Positions 18,141 through 27,184 of a stretch of DNA of 64,000 bases are shown here, piece after piece. A program made the position numbers and the translations under genes. Numbering within the stretch: position 1 is the stretch's first letter; each line of letters opens with the position of its first letter. The stretch is from Fidelibacterota bacterium (lineage in GTDB: Bacteria > Fidelibacterota > Marinisomatia > SCGC-AAA003-L08 > JACNLC01), in NCBI GenBank assembly GCA_018657495.1, contig JABHXA010000003.1:210937-274936 (forward strand). Direction: 5' to 3'. The notes below the pieces were generated by a model. It saw only the letters and a program-made list of their open reading frames with translations, was not told the DNA's origin and did no database searches.

Positions 18141-19358
18141 ATGATAAAAAAACTGCTGCCAATTATATTAATCCTTTCTGGAATAGTTTTTTCACAAGAT
18201 GAATCTTATGTTATTATGGTTTCTTTTGATGGATTCCGATACAATTACACAGATCGAGTCCATACTCCCAGTTTTGATTATATGAGAGATCACGGCGTTA
18301 AGGCAGAATCCTTGCAACCGGTATTTCCCACAAAAACATTTCCGAATCATTATAGTCTTGCCACAGGAGCCTATACCCAAACTCATATGCTTACGGGAAA
18401 CTCATTTTACGACCAGAAATTTAAGGAAATATATTCCATTGGGGATAGGGAAACGGTGCAGGATCCTAAATGGTATCAGGCTGAACCCATTTGGGTAACT
18501 GCTGAGCGACAGGGGGTTAGGGCAGCCTCGTTTTTTTGGGTTGGATCGGAAGCTCCAATAAAAGGATTGTCGCCATCAATAACAAAGATGTATGATGGAT
18601 CAGTGCCATTTGAAAGCCGGGTAGATTCGGTTATCCAGTGGCTCCAGCTTCCTGAGGAAAAACGGCCCCATCTGATTATGCTATATTTTAGTGAGCCAGA
18701 TCATGTGGGCCATGTGTCCGGACCGGAAAGCGCCGAGACAGATTCAGTAATATTGGATATGGATCAACTTTTGGGCAAATTACTTGATGGAGTAAAATCT
18801 CTTTCTATCTCTGATCAGGTTAATCTGGTCATTGTCAGCGACCATGGAATGACGGCTTTAAATAAAGACAAATATGTAATTATTGATGATTACCTGAATG
18901 ATGTAAATGATTATTATCTGGACATTGTCGGTCCGTATGCTCAAGTGACTGCTAAAAGCTGGATATCCAGATTATTTATCGGTAAAAAACTCTCTACCAT
19001 GCCATCTGTCGCCGTTTATGCAAAAAGAAATATTCCCGATAGATATCATTTTGTCAATCGCAATACAGGTGATTTTCTTATTGTAGCAGACAAGGGATGG
19101 ACGATTATGGATCAGAATAGATTTGATAAGCGAGGCGGCCCTGAGGGTGGAAATCATGGTTTTGCACCTGAAATCAAGGAATTGCATGCCATTTTCTATG
19201 CTATGGGTCCAAAAATTAAAGAAGGTTTGATGATTGATACATTTGAGAATATTCATGTGTATCCGCTGATTTGTGAATTACTTGAGATTCAGCCCTATGC
19301 CAATGCTCCGGATGCTCCTGAAGGCAGGCTCGAGATTCTTGCACCTATCCTTAAATAA
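18141..19358 (+). CDS. secreted nucleotide pyrophosphatase/phosphodiesterase (alkaline phosphatase superfamily)
   Basis: 405 residues with signal peptide (ends GIVFSQ). It has the ecto-nucleotide pyrophosphatase/phosphodiesterase pattern: metal ligand D30 (VSFDGFR), probable nucleophile T66 (PTKTFPNHYSLATG), then the conserved metal sites PDHVGH, VSDHGM and GGNHGF. Such enzymes hydrolyse nucleotides or phosphodiesters in the periplasm and recover phosphate and nucleosides. Length and motif order are complete. Monocistronic by position. Confidence 0.88.
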   Translation: MIKKLLPIILILSGIVFSQDESYVIMVSFDGFRYNYTDRVHTPSFDYMRDHGVKAESLQPVFPTKTFPNHYSLATGAYTQTHMLTGNSFYDQKFKEIYSIGDRETVQDPKWYQAEPIWVTAERQGVRAASFFWVGSEAPIKGLSPSITKMYDGSVPFESRVDSVIQWLQLPEEKRPHLIMLYFSEPDHVGHVSGPESAETDSVILDMDQLLGKLLDGVKSLSISDQVNLVIVSDHGMTALNKDKYVIIDDYLNDVNDYYLDIVGPYAQVTAKSWISRLFIGKKLSTMPSVAVYAKRNIPDRYHFVNRNTGDFLIVADKGWTIMDQNRFDKRGGPEGGNHGFAPEIKELHAIFYAMGPKIKEGLMIDTFENIHVYPLICELLEIQPYANAPDAPEGRLEILAPILK

Positions 19359-19698
19359 TATCTCAAAGCTGATTTCTGAATAAAGATTAACGAATGATGA
19401 TTTCAGAATATGCTTAGTTATTGACTTTGTCTGTTTCAATTCGACTTTCGTGAATCGATGTTCAACATTCAATATTCAATGCTAATTTCCTCAAAATAAA
19501 TATGGTCGAAAATTGAGCGAGTCTTTGCAATATAATACATTCGGAATATTTTGATGCATAGTTTGAAAAACTGACAATTAAGTTGCATCTTATGCAAAAA
19601 CAGAATTGATGCTCCCCGACAAATTCAACAATAATCGTCACAATCTATAACATTTTGAAAGTTGTAAGTTGATCCATTAATTTGTTACCTTTAGTGCT
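19359..19698. other. 340-bp spacer, no gene seen
   Basis: AT-rich region between the phosphodiesterase and the S41 protease. No open frame with a credible start, no strong hairpin plus T-run and no RNA gene were found. A TATAAT-like hexamer occurs in GCAATATAATACAT (about 19527-19540) and could belong to a promoter, but no good -35 element was identified. Confidence 0.4.
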
Positions 19699-21264
19699 AT
19701 GAAAAAAATTATTTACACCCTTTTGGTTGTCGCAATTCTATTTGGGATTTACGGATTCCAATCTGAATCCATTAAAGACAAATATCGTAAAATGAAAACC
19801 CTCAGCCAGTTGATCCAGCTGGTAAACACCAATTATGTTGAAGATGTTGATATGGATGACATTCTTGAAGGTGCAATAGAGGGATTACTTGACAGATTGG
19901 ATCCCCATTCAAATTATATTTCGGAAGACCATATGAAGGAGGTGACTGAACAATTTGCTGGTAAATTTGAAGGTATTGGAATCGAATTTGCCATCCTCGA
20001 TGGATTTCTCACGGTTATTTCTCCCATCCCCGGAACCCCTTCTGACCGTGCAGGATTGCAATCTGGTGATAAGATTATACGAATCGATGATGAGTCCGCC
20101 TATAAAATCACTCAGAAAGAAGTATTTAGTAAGCTGAGAGGCCCAAAGGGGTCTAAAGTGGTGGTTACTATTCGTCGGGGTGGTTTGGATGAGTCTTTTG
20201 ATGTGACTTTGATCCGGGATGAGATTCCCATCGTCAGTGTACTTGCCAGCTTTATGATTGATGAGCAAACTGGATATGTTAAAGTGAATCGTTTTTCTTC
20301 TACTACTGCAGAGGAATTAGATAATGCCTTGAAAGGTTTGGAAAATGAGGGAATGGATCATTTGATTCTTGATCTGCGCAATAATGGTGGTGGTTACATG
20401 GATCAGGCAATCAAAATTGTTGACATGTTTGTGGCTTCCAATGACACCATCCTATATACCAAGGGACGACTTTCTGATTCACATGAAGTTTTTAGGGCAC
20501 ATAAATGGGGTGCTCATAAACAGTATCCTGTAATTGCTCTAATTAACCGTGGTTCTGCCAGTGCCAGTGAAATTGTCAGTGGTGCTTTACAGGATTTAGA
20601 CCGTGGTCTGGTCGTTGGTGAAACCAGTTTTGGGAAAGGCTTGGTTCAGCGGCAATATCCATTAAAAGATGGTTCTGCTGCCAGAATTACCATTGCCAGA
20701 TATTATACACCCAGCGGTCGTCTCATACAGAGAGATTATGATGATGGACTCGTAGATTATTACTCTGACCTTCGCGTTGAAAATAGAGAAGCCTCTGATT
20801 CAACTCTAGCTGAAAGACCACAATTTAAAACAAAAGCAGGCAGGACGGTATATGGAGGCGGTGGAATTACACCTGACGTCTATATTATAAATGACGCCAA
20901 TATAGAACTTAGTACATCCAGACTGATTTGGAATGTTGAAAGGCCACTATTTAATTACGGCAATCTACTAAAAGATAAAATATCATCTAAGTATAGAAAC
21001 TTTGATGAATTCGACCGCAAATATGAATTTAAAGATAAAGATCGCGAGTTGTTATTTGAATGGTTGGATGAAAAAGAATATGAGTATGTCCGTGAAGATA
21101 TTGAAAAGGATTGGCATGTCGTAGAAACTCGCCTACTTGCTGAAGTTTCCGGTATGATTTGGGGTAAAACTTTTCTTTACAAAAAGATGTTAGATATTGA
21201 TAAACATGTAAGTGAAGCTCTAAATCATATTGACGAAGCCAAAGCTCTTTTATCCAGTCGATAG
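19699..21264 (+). CDS. C-terminal processing peptidase, S41 family, with PDZ domain
   Basis: 521 residues. A short N-terminal hydrophobic segment (IIYTLLVVAILFGIYGF) serves as signal or anchor. The PDZ domain lies at about 95-165 (ISPIPGTPSDRAGLQSGDKI), followed by the S41 core with NRGSASASEIVSGALQ (catalytic Ser near residue 288) and the lysine-bearing SFGKGLVQRQYPL. The tail of about 170 residues is longer than in minimal CtpA and helical. Such proteases act in the periplasm on protein C-termini. The ExbB gene begins 109 bp downstream on the same strand, and a TATTATAAT stretch between them suggests a separate promoter. Confidence 0.92.
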   Translation: MKKIIYTLLVVAILFGIYGFQSESIKDKYRKMKTLSQLIQLVNTNYVEDVDMDDILEGAIEGLLDRLDPHSNYISEDHMKEVTEQFAGKFEGIGIEFAILDGFLTVISPIPGTPSDRAGLQSGDKIIRIDDESAYKITQKEVFSKLRGPKGSKVVVTIRRGGLDESFDVTLIRDEIPIVSVLASFMIDEQTGYVKVNRFSSTTAEELDNALKGLENEGMDHLILDLRNNGGGYMDQAIKIVDMFVASNDTILYTKGRLSDSHEVFRAHKWGAHKQYPVIALINRGSASASEIVSGALQDLDRGLVVGETSFGKGLVQRQYPLKDGSAARITIARYYTPSGRLIQRDYDDGLVDYYSDLRVENREASDSTLAERPQFKTKAGRTVYGGGGITPDVYIINDANIELSTSRLIWNVERPLFNYGNLLKDKISSKYRNFDEFDRKYEFKDKDRELLFEWLDEKEYEYVREDIEKDWHVVETRLLAEVSGMIWGKTFLYKKMLDIDKHVSEALNHIDEAKALLSSR

Positions 21265-21373
21265 TAGATAAATACTCTTGGCAGACAATAACAAAATTGC
21301 TTAATGTTCACGACCGAATTTTAATCAAATTTTTAACCAATATTATAATTAATCGTAAATAAGAGAGGAAAGA

Positions 21374-21985
21374 ATGGTACAACTATTTCTTGATGGCGGT
21401 GGCTTCATGTGGCCCATCCTTGGGGCATTGATAATTGGGCTATTATTTGTGCTTGAAAGACTTGTGCACCTAATTGGTGGATTATCTTCCGGTGATGAAT
21501 TCGCCATCGAAGTAACCAATTTAATTGAAACACAAGGATTTGATGTAGCAAAATCACATTGCGAAACTGGCAAAGGACCCGTTGCCAATTTATGTCTTGC
21601 TTCGCTTGACAGGGCTCATCTCGGTGCTGATGAAGCAGAACATATTCTTGATCGTGCTGGTGCTGTCGAAATGGCTTCCCTCGAAAAAAATATGACTTGG
21701 ATTTCACTTATGATTGCTACTGCACCGATGCTTGGATTTCTCGGAACTGTCTGGGGTATGATTCAGGCTTTTAATGACATAAAAGCAGCCAATGATATTT
21801 CTCCTGCTGTTGTTGCCGGCGGTATATCGGTAGCACTTCTTACTACTGCTTTTGGTCTGGTGGCCGCGTTGATTCTTCAAGTTTTACAAAACTCCTGTTT
21901 GTACATCATTGACAACCAGATTGTCAAAATGCAACGCAGCACAACTATCCTGCTTTCAGCTGTTAAGGATAAGTTCCGCGGATAA
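21374..21985 (+). CDS. exbB: MotA/TolQ/ExbB proton channel protein
   Basis: 203 residues with three membrane segments: N-terminal (FMWPILGALIIGLLFVLERL), and two around 115-185 (LMIATAPMLGFLGTVWGMIQ; GGISVALLTTAFGLVAALIL). The conserved TAPMLGFLGTVxGM block identifies the family. Together with the two ExbD proteins it would form the proton-driven motor that energises TonB. It is preceded by a GAGAGGAAAG ribosome site. It heads an ordered run exbB-exbD-exbD-tonB with very short gaps. Confidence 0.93.
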   Translation: MVQLFLDGGGFMWPILGALIIGLLFVLERLVHLIGGLSSGDEFAIEVTNLIETQGFDVAKSHCETGKGPVANLCLASLDRAHLGADEAEHILDRAGAVEMASLEKNMTWISLMIATAPMLGFLGTVWGMIQAFNDIKAANDISPAVVAGGISVALLTTAFGLVAALILQVLQNSCLYIIDNQIVKMQRSTTILLSAVKDKFRG

Positions 21986-22003
21986 TTTATCCCGGTAAAA
22001 ATT

Positions 22004-22429
22004 ATGTTAAGTAAACCAAGACGCGAATTGGGCGGTTTTTCTTCATCATCTATGGCAGATATTGCCTTCCTGTTATTGGTATTCTTTCTCGTGACTACAA
22101 CAATCTCTATGGACAAAGGTATCAATCTTGTCCTGCCTCAACCTGAGGATACTGAAATAGCCATCCCACCACAGAATATCACTAATATCCTGATCAATCA
22201 AGCTGGAAAAATTTTGATGAATGATAAAGTTGTCCAAGTCAGAGATATTGCCCGGGAAGCAGATCGCGCCATAAAACAGCGTGGTTTTACCCCCGATGGC
22301 AAACAGATCATGATCTTCTCCGTCAAACCACATGCTCATACTAAATATGATATTTATATACAGGTTCTTGATCAGCTAAAAGTTGCTGGGGCCCAAAAAA
22401 TATCTATTGCTAACCCGGATGAATCATAA
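22004..22429 (+). CDS. exbD: ExbD/TolR family biopolymer transport protein (first copy)
   Basis: 141 residues. A single N-terminal membrane helix (SMADIAFLLLVFFLVTTTIS) carries the conserved aspartate (SMADIAFLL) that conducts protons with ExbB. A periplasmic domain of about 100 residues follows. It starts 18 bp after exbB, and its TAATG stop/start overlaps the second exbD by one base. Confidence 0.92.
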   Translation: MLSKPRRELGGFSSSSMADIAFLLLVFFLVTTTISMDKGINLVLPQPEDTEIAIPPQNITNILINQAGKILMNDKVVQVRDIAREADRAIKQRGFTPDGKQIMIFSVKPHAHTKYDIYIQVLDQLKVAGAQKISIANPDES

Positions 22430-22836
22430 TGCATATATCTAGAAAAACACGTGAAAGCGCTGAAGTCTCTACTGCATCTATGCCTGATATTATCTTCATG
22501 CTGCTGATCTTTTTTATGGTGACTACTGTCATGAGAGAATTCGAGGGACTGGATGTGTTGGTGCCAAAGGCAAAAATGATCGAAAAACTCGAAAGTAAGA
22601 GAAATACAGCGTATGTCTGGGCTTCCAATAATGGTTCCGTAATGGTTGATGACCATTTAGTAAATATGAAAGATCTTAGGTTTATTATTTCCAGTAAAAT
22701 GCAGAAAAGACCCAAAACGACTATTTCATTGAGGGCTGATCAAAATGCATCTATGGAAACAATCACTAGTATTCACACTGAATTGCGCAATGCATATGCA
22801 TTGAAACTCAGTTACTCTGCAAAAACACAGGAATAA
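22429..22836 (+). CDS. exbD: ExbD/TolR family biopolymer transport protein (second copy)
   Basis: 135 residues. A membrane helix with the conserved aspartate (ASMPDIIFMLLIFFMVTTVM), then a short periplasmic domain. Paired ExbD proteins, one after another, are common in Bacteroidetes-like Ton systems and may form a heterodimer in the ExbB pore. It is translationally coupled to the first exbD by a one-base overlap and precedes tonB by 8 bp. Confidence 0.92.
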   Translation: MHISRKTRESAEVSTASMPDIIFMLLIFFMVTTVMREFEGLDVLVPKAKMIEKLESKRNTAYVWASNNGSVMVDDHLVNMKDLRFIISSKMQKRPKTTISLRADQNASMETITSIHTELRNAYALKLSYSAKTQE

Positions 22837-22844
22837 TTGATCTA

Positions 22845-23492
22845 ATGCTCAGAGAAGACCCTCTTTTAACCAGTTATCCTACCAGGCTCAGATCTATGGC
22901 TGTGTATGTTATTATTGCCATATCTCTCGTCATGTATTTATTCCCGCGGTTTCTTGATGAAGCCAAAAAGCTTGATCGAGATCAAATAGTTGAGAATATC
23001 GAAACTGTTGATATCCCTCAGACCGAGCAGTTTAAAATACCAGAACCGCCATCCCGACCCTCAATTCCTATCGCCTCCGACGAAGAATTTGATGATGAGG
23101 ATATCACTCTTGACGAAATGGACTTTGATGATTTTGATGATTGGGCTACACCACCGCCACCACCTTCTGATGATGGGCCTAAAGTAAAATTTATCCCATA
23201 CGACAAGGCTCCTGAACCCATTGGTGGTTATGGTTCTCTAAAACGCAATGTGGTATACCCTGATATCGCCATGGAAGCAGGAATCGAAGGCACAGTTATC
23301 ATACAGGCTTTTATCAATGATAAAGGGGTTGTGACCGATTGGGTAATTATGAAAGGGATTCCAAATACTGGTCTCGATGAAGCAGCGATTGAAGCTATTA
23401 AAAAAACTCGGTGGAAACCAGCTCTGCAAAGAGATAGAAAAGTCGGCGTTTGGATTTCTATTCCAATTAACTTTTCTTTGAAAGCAAATTGA
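22845..23492 (+). CDS. tonB: TonB-family energy transducer, paralogue 1
   Basis: 215 residues. One N-terminal membrane anchor (YVIIAISLVMYLFPRFL), an acidic and proline-rich linker (PPSRPSIP; DDEDITLDE; PPPPPSDD), and a C-terminal TonB domain (GIEGTVIIQAFINDKG to KPALQRDRKVGVW). TonB passes proton-motive energy to outer-membrane receptors. This copy belongs to the exbB-exbD-exbD operon (8-bp gap). It is about three-quarters identical to paralogue 2, which follows 110 bp later. Confidence 0.93.
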   Translation: MLREDPLLTSYPTRLRSMAVYVIIAISLVMYLFPRFLDEAKKLDRDQIVENIETVDIPQTEQFKIPEPPSRPSIPIASDEEFDDEDITLDEMDFDDFDDWATPPPPPSDDGPKVKFIPYDKAPEPIGGYGSLKRNVVYPDIAMEAGIEGTVIIQAFINDKGVVTDWVIMKGIPNTGLDEAAIEAIKKTRWKPALQRDRKVGVWISIPINFSLKAN

Positions 23493-23602
23493 TTATATAG
23501 CCCCCCGGTTAGTTTTATAACTGGCGTTAGAATTTCGATCCATCCGATGATTGCTGATGTTTTTAGAATGATATAATTTTTTTAAATCAAAATACGTCAA
23601 TT

Positions 23603-24247
23603 ATGAGAATAGATCCATTATTACTTCGATACCCAACCCGATTACGGTATATTGCCGTATACGTCATAATTGGAATTGCTATCATATTTTATGCCTTCCC
23701 CAGATTCCTTGATGAAGCAAGAAAACTTGATAATCAGCAAATTGTCGAGAATATTGAAACTATTGATATTCCACAAACCGAACAATTTAAAATACCAGAA
23801 CCACCATCTCGACCTTCTATACCTGTTGCTTCCGATGAGGAATTTGATGATGAAGACATCACTCTTGACGAATTGGATTTCGACGATTTTGAAGATTGGG
23901 AAACACCGCCGCCACCTCCATCTGGTGATGGTCCTAGGGTAAAATTTATACCATATGACAAAGAGCCTGAACCAATAGGTGGATATAATGCCATGCAGCG
24001 ATTGGTGGTTTACCCTGATATTGCCATGGAAGCCGGTATTGAAGGTACTGTCATTGTTCAGACATATATTGATAAAAATGGCATTGTCGGGGAAACTATA
24101 GTTTTAAAAGGAATCCCAAATACTGGGTTAAACGAAGCTGCTGTTGCTGCTATTAAACGAACCAAATGGAAACCTGCCCTTCAGCGTGACAAGAAAGTCG
24201 GCGTATGGATATCCATCCCTATTATATTTGAGATTTCTTCCGATTAA
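23603..24247 (+). CDS. tonB: TonB-family energy transducer, paralogue 2
   Basis: 214 residues with the same plan as paralogue 1: membrane anchor (YVIIGIAIIFYAFPRFL), the same PEPPSRPSIPVASDEEFDDE linker, and a TonB C-terminal domain (GIEGTVIVQTYIDKNG, KPALQRDKKVGVW). It lies after a 110-bp spacer with no strong terminator and is followed by an intrinsic terminator at 24277-24308, so the exbB operon probably ends here. The high similarity to paralogue 1 points to a recent tandem duplication. Confidence 0.93.
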   Translation: MRIDPLLLRYPTRLRYIAVYVIIGIAIIFYAFPRFLDEARKLDNQQIVENIETIDIPQTEQFKIPEPPSRPSIPVASDEEFDDEDITLDELDFDDFEDWETPPPPPSGDGPRVKFIPYDKEPEPIGGYNAMQRLVVYPDIAMEAGIEGTVIVQTYIDKNGIVGETIVLKGIPNTGLNEAAVAAIKRTKWKPALQRDKKVGVWISIPIIFEISSD

Positions 24248-24276
24248 TCATCTACAATAATCTAAATTGAACCAGA

Positions 24277-24308
24277 AAAAACCCGATAAACTATTTTATC
24301 GGGTTTTT
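24277..24308 (+). terminator. intrinsic terminator after tonB paralogue 2
   Basis: Perfect stem ACCCGATAAA/TTTATCGGGT (24281-24290/24295-24304) with loop CTAT, preceded by an A-run and followed by TTTT. It divides the five tonB genes into a 5' pair joined to exbB and a 3' set of three. Confidence 0.9.
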
Positions 24309-24405
24309 ATTTTTCAGGCAGTTACTATCACAAATATATTTTTGTCTTGTGATTGTTACAATATGTTACATATTTTCTTTTAGTAATTAACCGGAGGATA
24401 TAAAA

Positions 24406-25023
24406 ATGAGACAAGATATACTTTCAAAAAAATATCCAGTTAGATTAAGATACTCAACTATATTTGTTATGATTGGAATGGCTTTACTTACCTACCTGTT
24501 TCCAAGATTCATCGACGAGAATATGCAGTTAACCCATGCTGATAAAAAGGATATAATTGAGCTGACTGATATCCCGGCAACAGTACAGGAGAAGATCATA
24601 ATACCACCGTCAAAACCCACCATTCCAGTTATCGATCCTACGGTCGAATTTGAAGATGATGACATAACAACCATACCTGTTAATGATTTTCTATTTAAAA
24701 AATGGGACCGACCACCACCTGCAAAAACCACTGATTTTTTCCCAGTTGTATTATATAGTAAAGCACCAATACTCATTACACCCATTAGACCAGTATATCC
24801 ACCAGATGCGATTCATTTGGGGATTGAAGGTACCGTTAAGCTGGCGGTATTTATTAATAAGTCTGGTATTATCGAACACATTAAGATAATTAGTTCTGCT
24901 CATTTATTACTTGATGAAGCCGCCGTTGATGCAGTAAGAAACACACGTTGGAAACCAGCACAGCAGCAAGATAGAAAACTAGGGGTAACTCTTGAATTTC
25001 CTATCGAATTTAAATTACAATAA
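24406..25023 (+). CDS. tonB: TonB-family energy transducer, paralogue 3 (divergent)
   Basis: 205 residues, with anchor (FVMIGMALLTYLFPRFI), linker with IPPSKPTIPVID and acidic DDDITT, and a TonB C-terminal domain. It is the most divergent of the five: the GGY...YPDIAxEAG segment is replaced by TPIRPVYPPDAIHLG, and the usual PNTGLDEAA motif by SAHLLLDEAA. A good CCGGAGG ribosome site precedes the ATG. It begins a second run of three tonB genes (gaps 26 and 30 bp) after a terminator. Confidence 0.9.
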   Translation: MRQDILSKKYPVRLRYSTIFVMIGMALLTYLFPRFIDENMQLTHADKKDIIELTDIPATVQEKIIIPPSKPTIPVIDPTVEFEDDDITTIPVNDFLFKKWDRPPPAKTTDFFPVVLYSKAPILITPIRPVYPPDAIHLGIEGTVKLAVFINKSGIIEHIKIISSAHLLLDEAAVDAVRNTRWKPAQQQDRKLGVTLEFPIEFKLQ

Positions 25024-25049
25024 TATTTGATCAAATAAGGAGTATTAAC

Positions 25050-25688
25050 ATGAAAACAAAAGAAGCAAACTCATTTTATTCCATTCGAATACGATACATC
25101 TCAATATTGGTTATTTTTGGAATTGCCTTTATCTCATATCTATTTCCTCGCTTTTTTAATGAACAATCAGAACTGACCAGTGAAGACAAACAGGAAATTA
25201 TTGAATTTATTGACTTCAATAATACACCTCCAGAAATTATTCCACCACGACCACCACACGAAACAATCCCTGTTCCTGATGAAGATGAATTTTTAGATGA
25301 AGAGCGTACTACTGATGAAACAACAAATGACGATTTTGATGATTGGCCACCACCGCCACGCATTGCGGACGATAAGAAAACTGAAGTAAAATTCATACCT
25401 TATGATAAAGTGCCTGAGCCTGTTGGAGGATACGCTGAGTTAGGACGTAATGTTATCTATCCTGAAATTGCCAGAGAAGCTGGTATCCATGGAACGGTTA
25501 TCATACAGACCTATATCGACGAAAATGGAAAAATAAAAGAGACTATTATACTTAATGGGATGCCAAATACAGGATTGGATGAGGCTGCAATCAAAGCTAT
25601 TAGAAAAACAAAATGGAAACCTGCTCAGCAAAGAGATAAAAATGTTGCTGTATGGGTTAGTATTCCAATAAAATTTTCATTGAAATAA
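25050..25688 (+). CDS. tonB: TonB-family energy transducer, paralogue 4
   Basis: 212 residues. Anchor ISILVIFGIAFISYLFPRFF, linker with PPRPPHETIPVPDEDEF and PPPPR, and a TonB C-terminal domain with GIHGTVIIQTYIDENGKI, MPNTGLDEAA and KPAQQRDKNVAVW. It has an AAGGAG ribosome site. The anchor is almost identical to that of paralogue 5, whereas the C-terminal domain is closer to paralogues 1 and 2. This suggests recombination between copies. Confidence 0.92.
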   Translation: MKTKEANSFYSIRIRYISILVIFGIAFISYLFPRFFNEQSELTSEDKQEIIEFIDFNNTPPEIIPPRPPHETIPVPDEDEFLDEERTTDETTNDDFDDWPPPPRIADDKKTEVKFIPYDKVPEPVGGYAELGRNVIYPEIAREAGIHGTVIIQTYIDENGKIKETIILNGMPNTGLDEAAIKAIRKTKWKPAQQRDKNVAVWVSIPIKFSLK

Positions 25689-25718
25689 TTGCATTTCAAT
25701 AAATGAAAGGAAAGTATT

Positions 25719-26357
25719 GTGAAAGTTGAGAGACAAAATAAATTTTATCCACTTCGAGTGAGATACATTTCTATATTGGTAATATTTGGGATTGCATTTA
25801 TTTCATATCTGTTTCCCAGGTTTTTCGAGGAGAAAGTACAGTTAACTAATGAGGACAAAACGGAAATTATCGAGATCACAGATATCCCGATAACAATTCA
25901 GGAAAAAATTATTTTACCTCCATCTCGCCACAATATTCCCGTACTTGATGAAGAAATTGAGATAATAGATACCCTTATTACAATAAAAGAATACGAGCCA
26001 TTTGATTTTGATCAGACGTGGGATCGCCCACCAATTTCTACACCCGACAAGGGATTCATATTTATCCCACATACTGAAAAACCAAAACCCATTGGTGGTT
26101 ACAAAGCATTAGGGAAAAATATCATTTATCCACCAATCGCTCAGGAAGCAGGTGTATATGGAACCGTCACTGTTTCAGTATTTATAAATAAATTTGGCAC
26201 AATTACTGAAATCCAAGTGGCTGAAGGATATCCCAATACCGGATTAAACGAAGCAGCCATTGATGCTATAATGAAAACTAAATGGAAGGCCGCCAAACAA
26301 AGAGATAAAAGCGTTGGTGTATGGATTAATATACCAATCAATTTTTCACTTGAGTAA
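25719..26357 (+). CDS. tonB: TonB-family energy transducer, paralogue 5 (GTG start)
   Basis: 212 residues; GTG start with GAAAGGAAAG upstream. Anchor ISILVIFGIAFISYLFPRFF, linker LTNEDKTEIIEITDIPITIQ (shared with paralogue 3), and a TonB C-terminal domain (GVYGTVTVSVFINKFGTITE, YPNTGLNEAAIDAI). It ends the tandem array and is followed by a strong terminator that also faces sdhB from the other side. Confidence 0.92.
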   Translation: MKVERQNKFYPLRVRYISILVIFGIAFISYLFPRFFEEKVQLTNEDKTEIIEITDIPITIQEKIILPPSRHNIPVLDEEIEIIDTLITIKEYEPFDFDQTWDRPPISTPDKGFIFIPHTEKPKPIGGYKALGKNIIYPPIAQEAGVYGTVTVSVFINKFGTITEIQVAEGYPNTGLNEAAIDAIMKTKWKAAKQRDKSVGVWINIPINFSLE

Positions 26358-26376
26358 AATTTTGACTCCTAGTAAC

Positions 26377-26405
26377 AAAAACGGACAGCTAAAGCTGTCC
26401 GTTTT
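26377..26405. terminator. bidirectional intrinsic terminator between tonB and sdhB
   Basis: AAAACGGACAGC-TAAA-GCTGTCCGTTTT is a perfect 12-bp inverted repeat with A-run and T-run on the two sides. It lies between the convergent tonB array and the sdh operon and can serve both strands. Confidence 0.93.
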
Positions 26406-26443
26406 ATATTTATTTTAACGATTTGATTTGTCCAAGGATCAAA

Positions 26444-27184
26444 TTATGAGATACTGGCTTTGAAGAATTCCCTGTTCATCCTGGCAATATGAGAAACAGA
26501 TATTTCTTTCGGACATTCAGCTTCACAGGCATACGTATTTGAACAATTACCAAATCCTTCCTCATCCATGCTATCTACCATATTCTGGGCACGGATTTTC
26601 TTTTCTATCATGCCCTGCGGTAATAAAGCATACTGTGATACTTTAGCTGATACAAATAACATGGCTGATGAGTTTTTGCAGGTCGCAACACAGGCCCCGC
26701 ATCCGATACAGGAAGCAGCGTCCATGGCTTCGTCGGCATTTACTTTTGAGATGGGTATAGCATTGGCGTCGGGAGTGCCTCCAGTATTCACAGAAACATA
26801 TCCACCAGACATCATAACCCTATCTAATGAGGTTCTGTCAACAACCAAATCCTTTATAACCGGAAAAGCTTTTGCACGCCAGGGTTCAATGATAATAGTA
26901 TCGCCATTATTGAATCGTCTCATGTGCAGTTGACATGTTGTAATTCCACTTATGGGACCATGAGCCCGTCCATTAATAAATACACCACAGGTTCCACAGA
27001 TTCCCTCGCGACAGTCATGATCAAATGCAATGGGTTCCTCACCCTTCTCTACCAGTGACTCATTTAACATATCCAGCATTTCAAAAAATGACATTTCTTC
27101 ACTTACATCAGAGACATTATAAATGCTAAAAAATCCTTTGGATTGAGAATTGCTTTGTCTCCATACTTTTAGTGTTACATTCAT
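26444..27184 (-). CDS. sdhB: succinate dehydrogenase/fumarate reductase iron-sulfur subunit
   Basis: 246 residues. Plant-type [2Fe-2S] ligands are C58, C63, C66 ([11 protein letters not shown]) and C84. The second half has [12 protein letters not shown] and [15 protein letters not shown] for the [4Fe-4S] and [3Fe-4S] clusters. It links the flavin of SdhA to the membrane quinone site. Its start overlaps the sdhA stop by one base (TAATG). It is the last gene of the sdhCAB order and ends before a shared terminator. Confidence 0.96.
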   Translation of the reverse strand: MNVTLKVWRQSNSQSKGFFSIYNVSDVSEEMSFFEMLDMLNESLVEKGEEPIAFDHDCREGICGTCGVFINGRAHGPISGITTCQLHMRRFNNGDTIIIEPWRAKAFPVIKDLVVDRTSLDRVMMSGGYVSVNTGGTPDANAIPISKVNADEAMDAASCIGCGACVATCKNSSAMLFVSAKVSQYALLPQGMIEKKIRAQNMVDSMDEEGFGNCSNTYACEAECPKEISVSHIARMNREFFKASIS

